A DNA stretch of 35,694 bases from Bacteroidaceae bacterium. Its GTDB lineage: Bacteria > Bacteroidota > Bacteroidia > Bacteroidales > Bacteroidaceae. Positions within the stretch are counted from its first letter, which is position 1. The number at the start of each line of letters is the position of its first letter. Below are positions 24,071-31,688 of the stretch, one piece after another. Location of the stretch: contig JAFXZK010000003.1 of the NCBI GenBank assembly GCA_017541265.1, positions 1 to 35,694 of the forward strand, read 5' to 3'. The notes beneath the pieces are model-generated. The model saw only the letters and a program-made list of their open reading frames with translations. It ran no database searches and was not told where the DNA came from. Both the position numbers and the translations under genes were made by a program.

Positions 24071-27000
24071 TTATGGGTGAATAATTATCTTCTCATTGGT
24101 GATGTATAGGCCTTTGTGAACTTTGCCAATTCGCTGACCTGCAAGGTTGTAGATGGGATTGTTCAAATTGGCATTTGGATAGGGAACATCTATCCCCGTC
24201 TCATCGTTCGGCTTAAAACCGAAGAACCCTTTTGCTTCATTATCTTGAATAACAAGGTATGCATTGCCGGAAGTGAGGGTGGAACCGGGCGTTAGCCTGT
24301 AGAAGCCAACACCTTGCTCGTCGTTAGCGAAACAGAATTGGGTTCCGTCAGAAACGATATCCCTGGTTGCGGTCTGAAGTAGATTGATGGCTGGACTGGC
24401 TGCGGAATTGGCGGGATTGTAGCAGTATTTGCCCTCTGCTCCCTTCACCAAAACGGGTTCGCCGATAGGGGCTTCTGTGATGGCTTCCGACAATAGGACA
24501 TAGTCGTCATTTACAGAAACCACAGTAAAGGCCTGTAGAGCTGAAGGGAACTGCACAACAGCCTCAGCAACATAGGTGGCATATCCGGCATCTGTGACGC
24601 CAATCTGCTTGACCGACTTGCTGGTGCTGAAAGGAAGCGGATAACTGTCCTCGCCAAGTGTCTGGAAGAAGACTTCCTTACCTGCCAAGCCGTTTGCATA
24701 ATATGTCAGCACACCGCTTGCTATATCGTCAGAAGTGAGACTTTCCACAATGCCCTGAGTTTTATCCGCCGTATCCGAGAGGTCGATGATGCCTTTCACA
24801 CTTCCCTGCATTCGGCCGATATTGCCGCCGAGATGACCGGTTATCGTACCGAGGTTGATGAAGTTCTCGATGGTGTTCTCGCTGTTCCCCAAGTAGCAGC
24901 AAAGTCCTCCAGCATACGGGCTGGCATGGGTGGAAGTGATGTTGCCTGTGTTGACACAATTGCGAATGATGAAGCGAGGATTGGTGTCGTTCTGTCCGCC
25001 GATGATGCCCGCTGCATCCTGGCCCGATACGGTGACGCTGGCTTCGTTCACGCAGTTCTCGATGGTGATGGTTGCCCCTGTGTTCTGGCACGAACCAGCC
25101 AGTCCAGCAGCTTTCGTGAGCGCTATGACAGAACAGCTTTGGTCAATGATGAGGTTCTTGACCGTGCAGGAGGCATTGCCCTGAAGATAGCCGAAGAAGC
25201 CTTGTGCCTCGTCCTGTGGGCGATAGATAATCATGTTCTTGATGCGGTGTCCCTGACCGTCGAAAACGCCTTTGAACTTGTTGCCCTTGGTCTTGCCAAT
25301 TGGGAGGTGCAGGTTCACTTCGTTCTCGAAATCGATATCGGCTGTAAGCCTTCCGTAATAGGCCGTTGAACCGCCAGTTGCTGCCACTTTTTGCGAGAAC
25401 CATTCCACTTTTCCGGCATTGTCGAGAAGATAGTAGGAACCCGACTTTTCAGGCGTTTCGAAGCGTTCCGGTCCGTCGCAAGTGCAAATGCCGTTGTGGG
25501 TATAGTCGTGTTCGTGTATGTCGGCTATGGAATAGAGGCGGAAATAGTCTACGCGGAAACGCCCCTGATTGGAAGTGCCACGAGAACCGGACTTGAGCAT
25601 GTTGCTGGTACGGATGCCCAGCTGAATCTCGGTATCGGCATCGAGCGTGAACTCCATCGTCATCTCCTTCATGACCGGGTCGCTGCCATCCATTGTTGTG
25701 GCATAGCCCATGAAGGTGCGGTTCGTCTCTGGACCCAGATTTGTCCCATACTTGTCGGAAGTGCCGAAGTAGCAGGCATTGTCACCGGCGAAGAGGCGCA
25801 GATTGGTGAGATTCTCGTCGCCCGTTCCCATAGGAGAGAGCAGGCAGCAGATACGATAATTGCCCGCAGGAAGGCTGATTATCTGGTAGAGTTTGAAGTC
25901 ATCGGGCATGGGCGAACAGTTCACCCAGCAACTCTTCTCGCCATGACGCGAACCGCTGCAACCTGCGTTGGAACCGTAGGAAGTCTTGGGAAGCAAGGTC
26001 GTGTTGTTGATGCCGGGTTCTTGTGTGTACTCCTGCGTTCCCTTCATGCCCCAGCCGTGCCAGCCAGTAGGAATACCTCGGAAGTTGGTGCCATCTACAA
26101 TCATGCCTGCTGTCTCCTCGAAGTCGTTGTTGGAGATGAGTGCTGTCAAGTCCTCGTCTTCTTCCTGATTGGAGTCGGTATAGGTGGTTTCGTTAAGTTT
26201 CCAGAAAGAGCGATGGTTGGTGCCTGCAACTGCGGCATAGGTCTGGACGGTATTGTCGCCCTTCCAGTTCCAGCCGATGCATCCTGTTGTGAAATCCGTG
26301 ACGGGCATGTTGGTGGAAGTGAAACCGAAGCAATGTGCCCCTTCCTGCTCGGAGCAATCAACAATGGCATATTCCACTGGGCTCTCGGTCATGGTGATGC
26401 TGGCTTCGGTCTGGGTAGAACAAGCCTGAGCATAGCGTCTCGTTTTCATGTTCTTGACATAGAAGCAATTGGGTTTCCCTGTAGAAACAAACTCCCAACA
26501 AGCATTATCGCTCATGGCACCGACCTGCAAGACATCAGAGCCATTGTCCTGCACAAAGAGGTTGTCGTCGTTGCGGCAGGCAATGGTATAGGCTTTACCT
26601 GCCTCAATGGTGAAAGGGGGCGTTTCGTCGAGTCTCTGCTGAATCATGCTGATTTTGGCATCCATTGCGAACTTGTCGTCGCTGGCATACCAGGTCGAGA
26701 AGATGTCGTGCTGTGAGTCGGTAAGCGCTTTCTTGGCAGCCTTCATCTCGGCCAAAGAAAGCTCGAGGTTGTCGTAGCGGTTTGTCTTGCTCTTGTAAGC
26801 CAGTGTGAAATAGTGCAGACAAGCGCTGACATGCGACATATAGTGTGCGTATGCCGACAGATTGTCGTAGAAGAATGTGCGCCGGTCTTCCGGTATTTGG
26901 TTGATGATGGCATCGCAACGGCTTGCCACATCGGCGAAGGCGACCATCTCGCGAGCCGTACCGGCAATGATGCTGTCAACTTGATGTGAGCCTTCAATAC

Positions 27001-28669
27001 GGAAGGAACGACCGGGTATGGATTCGTAACCGATGTCTGTAAGTGGATTAGCTGTATAATTGTTCCACTTGTCGTTGATTTGCTTGATGGCACGTTCGTG
27101 ACGCAAGTCCTGGAAGATGTACTGGCGGTCGAAGCCTCCAGGGAAATCGCTCTTCTTCTGGCACCAATAGGAATAGTAGAAGTCGTGATAGAGATCGGTT
27201 ATCTCCTGTGCATGTTCCTCACCGAAATACTGCTTGCAATACTGCAGCAGGAAATCGTCGGTGTCGTAAGTGTCGGAGTTCCACATCATAGCAGCATTGG
27301 CAGCCATTTCCATGAGGAACTCCCGCACATTACCCGCATTCACCACGCTAAAGGTCTGCTTGCCCTTGCTTTGCACATAGCGGTAGTTGTCCTCCATCTT
27401 CCAAGGACCCTCTGCCGGGGCAAGGTGAGCACCAGTTGAGTAGAACTGCAGGTTCATGTAGTAGCCCAACTGGACATTGTCCGTATTCTCCCAGTTAACG
27501 AGGTCGTCGAAGGGATAGTGGTCGCGGCGGCCAGCTACAAAGGTCCAGAGCATGTTGGTGGCAACAGGAGGCGTGATGTATCCCTTGGCCAAAAGCGAAG
27601 ATATCTCGTCGTAGAAAGTCATGCGGACAAAGGGATTGGGGTCTCCTGTTGACTCGCAAATCATGTCGTACTGAATCTTCACCATCTGGCTGATGATGCG
27701 GCCGCGCTCAGATTCAGAACTTGGTGCGTCGGAGAATATCTCCCAGAAAGGCTGGTCGGTCTTGCCTCTGAAAGCCACCTGCCAAAGGTTCTCGACATCG
27801 CTGTTCATGACGCAGTCGATGCTATACTGCCAGAACTCCTTCAGCGAGGTCAGGTCGTTGACGGAAAGGGTTGGTGGCGTCGTCTTGCGCACGTTTTTCC
27901 AGTAGCTGTCCCAATTGGAGAAAGAGTTGTTGAGTGCTATCATGTGGTGCGAGGTCAGCACGATACCATATTTCTTATATAGCAGCGCCTCGTTGTTCAA
28001 TGTGCCGCCGTTTGTGACAGTGGCTGTGTATTCCACGGTGTTGAGTTTGAGGCGAAGCATGGTCTCAAGCCAGCGCTCGTTGTTGTCGGTTGACTTCCTG
28101 CGCCAGGGAATAAACAAATCCTCGTCGTTAGGGAACCAAGCACGATAGCGAACCTGCGGTGAGGGACAGAAATAGTCGTAGCTAGTAGAAATCTGAATAG
28201 ACTCTTTCACTTCAGGCTTCCAGCTGCACCAAAACCAAAGAGGCGGGACTCCCAGAACCTTTTCGCTGAAGCTGTAGATGGCATAGATGGTGCCACGCAT
28301 GTCTTTTCCGTGCAGAACGATGCTCCCCGTTGGCACATCCACATAAACACGATGGCTCTCGAAGTCGTCCAGTTCGCGCGGATTCTCAATAAGTGCCCTG
28401 CCGTCAGGATTCTCATCGTTCACGACGACGATTCTCACGCCAGTCCCCGCTTCGTCGTTTTGCACAATAGCTGGCGTGAAGTCCATCACCTTCTTGAAGT
28501 CCCTTTGCAATGCTTGGACAGCCAGCATCACCTGGCTCTGCTCACTTGCAGGGACGCGAATATGTGCTTTTTCTTTCTCGATAACAACGTGTTGGTTATC
28601 TTCCTGTGCTATGCATAGGGTAATTGCAGAGAACATGGAAAGAAAGAGAATGATAATCCTTTTTTTCAT
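24071..28669 (-). CDS. GH115-like secreted multidomain glycoside hydrolase (putative alpha-glucuronidase)
   Basis: A 1532-residue exported protein with a signal peptide ending near CIAQ (19-22). Residues 25-685 resemble glycoside hydrolase family 115: an N-terminal Rossmann-like part, then VRYRAWFPNDEDLF at 173-186, where GH115 enzymes have a conserved NDED motif, and a TIM-barrel-like region with TFYDEI (351-356). GH115 members remove glucuronic acid side chains from xylan, arabinogalactan and similar glycans. Next come a lectin-like module (691-825, ending AGTNHRSFW), a beta-sandwich-like region (845-1047) resembling a carbohydrate-binding module, GLUG-like repeats (1105-1290), a beta-rich segment, and a C-terminal motif (NLAGQRIGKVHKGLYI, from about 1508). 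The gene is 19 nt upstream of the sulfatase. The family call is by motif; the glycan substrate is not known. Confidence 0.82.
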   Translation of the reverse strand: MKKRIIILFLSMFSAITLCIAQEDNQHVVIEKEKAHIRVPASEQSQVMLAVQALQRDFKKVMDFTPAIVQNDEAGTGVRIVVVNDENPDGRALIENPRELDDFESHRVYVDVPTGSIVLHGKDMRGTIYAIYSFSEKVLGVPPLWFWCSWKPEVKESIQISTSYDYFCPSPQVRYRAWFPNDEDLFIPWRRKSTDNNERWLETMLRLKLNTVEYTATVTNGGTLNNEALLYKKYGIVLTSHHMIALNNSFSNWDSYWKNVRKTTPPTLSVNDLTSLKEFWQYSIDCVMNSDVENLWQVAFRGKTDQPFWEIFSDAPSSESERGRIISQMVKIQYDMICESTGDPNPFVRMTFYDEISSLLAKGYITPPVATNMLWTFVAGRRDHYPFDDLVNWENTDNVQLGYYMNLQFYSTGAHLAPAEGPWKMEDNYRYVQSKGKQTFSVVNAGNVREFLMEMAANAAMMWNSDTYDTDDFLLQYCKQYFGEEHAQEITDLYHDFYYSYWCQKKSDFPGGFDRQYIFQDLRHERAIKQINDKWNNYTANPLTDIGYESIPGRSFRIEGSHQVDSIIAGTAREMVAFADVASRCDAIINQIPEDRRTFFYDNLSAYAHYMSHVSACLHYFTLAYKSKTNRYDNLELSLAEMKAAKKALTDSQHDIFSTWYASDDKFAMDAKISMIQQRLDETPPFTIEAGKAYTIACRNDDNLFVQDNGSDVLQVGAMSDNACWEFVSTGKPNCFYVKNMKTRRYAQACSTQTEASITMTESPVEYAIVDCSEQEGAHCFGFTSTNMPVTDFTTGCIGWNWKGDNTVQTYAAVAGTNHRSFWKLNETTYTDSNQEEDEDLTALISNNDFEETAGMIVDGTNFRGIPTGWHGWGMKGTQEYTQEPGINNTTLLPKTSYGSNAGCSGSRHGEKSCWVNCSPMPDDFKLYQIISLPAGNYRICCLLSPMGTGDENLTNLRLFAGDNACYFGTSDKYGTNLGPETNRTFMGYATTMDGSDPVMKEMTMEFTLDADTEIQLGIRTSNMLKSGSRGTSNQGRFRVDYFRLYSIADIHEHDYTHNGICTCDGPERFETPEKSGSYYLLDNAGKVEWFSQKVAATGGSTAYYGRLTADIDFENEVNLHLPIGKTKGNKFKGVFDGQGHRIKNMIIYRPQDEAQGFFGYLQGNASCTVKNLIIDQSCSVIALTKAAGLAGSCQNTGATITIENCVNEASVTVSGQDAAGIIGGQNDTNPRFIIRNCVNTGNITSTHASPYAGGLCCYLGNSENTIENFINLGTITGHLGGNIGRMQGSVKGIIDLSDTADKTQGIVESLTSDDIASGVLTYYANGLAGKEVFFQTLGEDSYPLPFSTSKSVKQIGVTDAGYATYVAEAVVQFPSALQAFTVVSVNDDYVLLSEAITEAPIGEPVLVKGAEGKYCYNPANSAASPAINLLQTATRDIVSDGTQFCFANDEQGVGFYRLTPGSTLTSGNAYLVIQDNEAKGFFGFKPNDETGIDVPYPNANLNNPIYNLAGQRIGKVHKGLYITNEKIIIHP

Positions 28670-28734
28670 TTTAGTAAAAGAATGACATTATGTGTTTTGA
28701 GAACAAGTGCAGCATTTCACAAGATTCCATATCC

Positions 28735-28797
28735 TTTAAGCAAAAGCAACTGCCGGCAAAAAGTGCCGGCAATGCTGTAAAGGCGCGATGTTATTTG
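28735..28797 (-). pseudogene. Eroded second copy of a sulfatase-type signal-peptide coding region
   Basis: 28751-28797 aligns with 24001-24046, the start of the sulfatase gene, at about 36-38 of 46 positions and one 1-nt gap. Shared blocks include TGCCGGCAAAA and GCCGGCAATGCTGT. Read on the minus strand it gives ...FTALPALL-PA like the sulfatase signal peptide, but the start codon is lost, a stop interrupts it and one extra base shifts the frame. No further sulfatase sequence follows. It also contains a GC-rich hairpin (28751-28757 with 28765-28771). The flanks, 28670-28734 and 28798-28817, hold nothing I recognise. Confidence 0.45.
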
Positions 28798-28817
28798 CGT
28801 CGCACAGTTACTTGTGT

Positions 28818-30254
28818 TTAATACAGGACTTTCTTCCCGCCCACAATGTTGATGCCCTTCTGCATCTTCTGCAAGCGCTGGCCAGCTACATTATATATAG
28901 CTCCCTCGCCTTCGGAGAGGGTCGGGGTGAGGCTGTCAATGCCTGTTGCCTCATCACCGTCAAAGTAGAATGCCTTGATGCCTGCTCCGCTGGTGATGTA
29001 TGCCTTGCCAGCGGGGATGGGGGTGCCTGCTGCGGTCTTGTAGAAGCCTACAACATCATTCACACTTGCCAGAACATATTGGCTTCCGTCGGCAACGATG
29101 CCTGTAGAAGGAATCAAGCCGTTGCCGCTCATGTCGCTCGTGGCAGTCTTGCTGATGGTGGCGAAGAGGCTACCCTTCAGCACGACGGCAGAACCTGCGG
29201 GCACGTCGTTCACTTTATCAAGGTGTACATACGAGCTATTGACAATGCCCTTATAAGCCTGTGCGCCGAGGACAAGGACATCCTCTGTGGCGCAATAGGT
29301 GGCATAGCCTGCTGTGGTGATGGCTTGAGGCTCCAGCTCTGTGAACTTCCAGAATGAGCGATGGTTCGTGCCAGCCTTAGCTGCGAAAGTCTGCACGATG
29401 TTGTCAGCACGCCAGTTCCAACCCACGCATCCATCAGTGAAGGCGGTGTTGTCGTGGTCGGCAGAAGTCAAGCCGAAGCAGTCGAGACCTTCCTGATCGC
29501 TGCAATTCACTACAACGTAAGCCACAGGAGCATCGCCCATCGTGACAGCCACCTCGGTTGCAACAGCACAAGCCTGTGCATAGCGACCTGTCTTGACGTT
29601 CTTCACATAGAACTGACCGTTGCCTGCGTCCTCGAATTGCCAGAGGCTGGCATTGTCAAGGTCGCCCATAGCCAGTTCATCACCGCCGTTGTCCTTGATA
29701 TAGACATTGCTGTCGTTGCGGTTAGACATGGTATAAACCTTACTTGTATTGATGGTCATCGGAGGCGTTACAAGCGTAAGCTTCCAAAAGGAGCGGTGGT
29801 TGGTGCCTGCGGCAGCTGCAAAGGTCTGGACGGTGTTGTCGTTCTTCCAGTTCCAGCCGACGCAGCCTGACGTAAACTCTGTGTTGCTCTGGTTGGTGGT
29901 GGTGAAGCCGAACATATCAGTTCCTTCAACTGTGCATTCCTTTACACGATACTCAACAGGAGCATCACCCATCGTCACATTGACCTCCGTCGCGGTACTG
30001 CACTGCTGGGCATAACGTCCTGTCTTTTTGTTCTTCAAGTAGTAGCAACCCTCGTTGCCAGTTGCGATGAACTGCCAGTAGCAGGCATCGTCGAAGCCAC
30101 CCATCTGGATAACATCGACACCTGTGTCCTTAACGAAAAGGTTCACATCGTTGCGATTGGCGATTGTGTAGTACTTGCCGTCCTCGATGGTGAGGGCGAA
30201 CATTGTCTGTGCTGCACAGAATGCAGCAAAAAGCATAAGTAGATTCTTTTTCAT
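28818..30254 (-). CDS. Secreted protein with two tandem lectin-like (ricin-like) modules
   Basis: A 478-residue exported protein with signal peptide MKKNLLMLFAAFCAAQTMFA. Two tandem copies of one module occupy 25-160 and 171-306. Each starts with a YT-[IM]-x-NRND segment, has W-[QE]-F and FYVKN-x-KTGRYAQ motifs, and ends VGWNW...QTFAA-x-AGTNHRSFWK. The pattern of short strands with a W-x-[FL] and a G-[RK]-Y-[AI] turn recalls ricin-type beta-trefoil lectins, so glycan binding is a reasonable inference, not proven. No catalytic domain is seen. The C-terminal ~170 residues are beta-rich and end in the same VAGQR...GINIVGGKKV motif as the two downstream proteins. It precedes the GH115-like gene by 148 nt on the same strand and may present or recruit the same substrate. 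Confidence 0.85.
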   Translation of the reverse strand: MKKNLLMLFAAFCAAQTMFALTIEDGKYYTIANRNDVNLFVKDTGVDVIQMGGFDDACYWQFIATGNEGCYYLKNKKTGRYAQQCSTATEVNVTMGDAPVEYRVKECTVEGTDMFGFTTTNQSNTEFTSGCVGWNWKNDNTVQTFAAAAGTNHRSFWKLTLVTPPMTINTSKVYTMSNRNDSNVYIKDNGGDELAMGDLDNASLWQFEDAGNGQFYVKNVKTGRYAQACAVATEVAVTMGDAPVAYVVVNCSDQEGLDCFGLTSADHDNTAFTDGCVGWNWRADNIVQTFAAKAGTNHRSFWKFTELEPQAITTAGYATYCATEDVLVLGAQAYKGIVNSSYVHLDKVNDVPAGSAVVLKGSLFATISKTATSDMSGNGLIPSTGIVADGSQYVLASVNDVVGFYKTAAGTPIPAGKAYITSGAGIKAFYFDGDEATGIDSLTPTLSEGEGAIYNVAGQRLQKMQKGINIVGGKKVLY

Positions 30255-30429
30255 TTTACCTTAAAGTTAAAAACATATATAATATCTACTTTTTTGACAC
30301 CAATCATGCAAAAAAGTTTAACGTCGAGAGATTTTTTCATGACAAACAAGTCTGCCCTTAGATAGGGAACTCTCGACTCTACACGTCATGCTGTTTGCTA
30401 CATCATGACTATGCAAAAAACGACACTGG
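30255..30429. other. Intergenic region between the glycosyltransferase and the lectin-like gene
   Basis: 175 nt without a gene. It holds an 8-bp inverted repeat, GTCGAGAG (30323-30330) with CTCTCGAC (30370-30377). TCATGA-centred segments near 30338 and 30403 are flanked by CAAA/TTTGC-type ends; they resemble the 22-nt repeats at 35336-35410. I find no convincing promoter for the lectin-like gene. Confidence 0.5.
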
Positions 30430-31581
30430 TCAGGACTGAAACAACACCGTTAGCTGCTTGGCAACGACCGATGGAGAAGCCATGCGCTGGACTGTTTCGG
30501 AGAACTCCAGGGAAGGTGGAATGTGCATCACCTCCTGCATCTTCTCTACCAATGCCTTTGCGTCGCCAATAGGGGCAATCAGGGTTGCTCCGGGAATGCG
30601 GAGCGATATGGGAATACACTCTGTCGTGACAACAGGGATACCGGTAGCAAGGGCTTCGAGGATGACCAAAGGCTGCGCCTCGCTGCGGCTTGGCAGAACC
30701 AATGCGTCGCTCTGCCACAACAGGTCGCGCACACCCTGTTTGTCGAGTTCTCCGTACAGATGGACATTAGGCATATGCGCAAAAAGTTCGTGCATAGCCT
30801 GCGAGTCTGTACCCCTGCCGGCAATGTGCAACTCGAAAGCCCTGTTTAACCTTTTCACCTTTTCACCTTTTAACTTTTTCATAGCTTCAGCAAGAACATC
30901 ATAGCCCTTACCGTAGATGTCTGCAACGGCGAGGCAGCAGAAACGGAAAGACGAGGATTGAGTGCGTTCACGAAAGGTAAAAAATTTGGTGTCGATGATA
31001 TTTGAGACGGCCTGCCAACGATAGGATTTTCCAAAGAATGGCGCGAGGTCATCGACAAGTTCACGGCTGACAGGCATGACACAAGCGGCTGCCTCGTAGG
31101 CTTCCCGCATCTTTTCGCGAAGCCAGACATACCGTTGCCATCCCCTGCCGAAGTCGCGCTCGAACAAACCCGACGAAAGATGCTCACTTACATAGTAAGG
31201 TATGCCGAGACGCTTGCTTATCTCCATCGCTGCCAGACCCGCGTTCTTGCAGCAATGGACATGCAGGACATCGGGCTTGCCAAAGCAACGGACATATCTG
31301 TCAACCGCCCTTTGGCAAAGCTCTACCCAATGATTGATGTTGAAGCGGACGGCTTTCGGCACCGCTCGCATATAGTAGCTGAAGACTTCCACACCCTCCA
31401 ACTCCTTTCTCTCTTCTCGCCATGGTGCAGTGAAGTAGTAGCCGCAATCCTTGGAAACGCCCAGCTCCACGACACTTACAATGCGTACCTCGTGCCCTAT
31501 CGCCTTCAAGGCCTTGGCCTGTTCCAGGCAGAACAGGCCACCATGAGGCGGAAAGAAAGAAGGAAGTTCGAGGATATGCAT
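30430..31581 (-). CDS. Glycosyltransferase family 4 protein
   Basis: A 383-residue cytoplasmic GT-B fold enzyme that transfers a sugar from a nucleotide-sugar donor, probably onto a surface polysaccharide or lipid-linked oligosaccharide. The N-terminal domain has the typical PPHGG loop (about 10-14) and HVHCCKN. The C-terminal domain has the donor-binding pattern LPSRSEAQPLVILEALATG, with an E-x7-E pair spanning SE...LE. The start is ATG at 31581; a TTG two codons upstream is less likely. Between KK and AFELHIAGRG, an 8-nt tandem repeat (30850-30881) adds a basic stretch (KLKGEKVKRLNR) that looks like an in-frame insertion. Acceptor and donor cannot be told from sequence. It stands alone, between carB and the lectin-like gene. 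Confidence 0.9.
   Translation of the reverse strand: MHILELPSFFPPHGGLFCLEQAKALKAIGHEVRIVSVVELGVSKDCGYYFTAPWREERKELEGVEVFSYYMRAVPKAVRFNINHWVELCQRAVDRYVRCFGKPDVLHVHCCKNAGLAAMEISKRLGIPYYVSEHLSSGLFERDFGRGWQRYVWLREKMREAYEAAACVMPVSRELVDDLAPFFGKSYRWQAVSNIIDTKFFTFRERTQSSSFRFCCLAVADIYGKGYDVLAEAMKKLKGEKVKRLNRAFELHIAGRGTDSQAMHELFAHMPNVHLYGELDKQGVRDLLWQSDALVLPSRSEAQPLVILEALATGIPVVTTECIPISLRIPGATLIAPIGDAKALVEKMQEVMHIPPSLEFSETVQRMASPSVVAKQLTVLFQS
30850..30881. repeat. Octamer tandem repeat inside the GT4 gene
   Basis: CCTTTTCA at 30850-30857 and 30858-30865, CCTTTTAA at 30866-30873, then CTTTTTCA at 30874-30881. It closely resembles the ACTTTTC units before carB but has an 8-nt period. It is translated in frame as a lysine-rich stretch. 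Confidence 0.8.
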
Positions 31582-31592
31582 GGTCAATTCTT

Positions 31593-31682
31593 AGTCCATA
31601 GTCCATAGTTCATAGTTATTTCACTTCGCTTGGTTTTAGGACGCAGCCTTAACTATGGACTATGGACTATGAACTATGGACT
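31593..31682. repeat. Inverted pair of heptamer arrays between carB and the GT4 gene
   Basis: Left array: AGTCCAT x2, AGTTCAT and a partial unit (31593-31617). Right array: ACTATGG x2, ACTATGA, ACTATGG and a partial unit (31652-31682). The two are complementary and would form a long imperfect hairpin in the transcript just after the carB stop. It may end or stabilise the carB mRNA. The 34 nt between hold nothing I recognise. Confidence 0.85.
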
Positions 31683-31688
31683 TAAATT

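Noticed and set aside
25391-26716. 441-aa plus-strand open frame opposite the GH115-like gene
   Set aside because: Antisense shadow with biased, non-protein-like composition.
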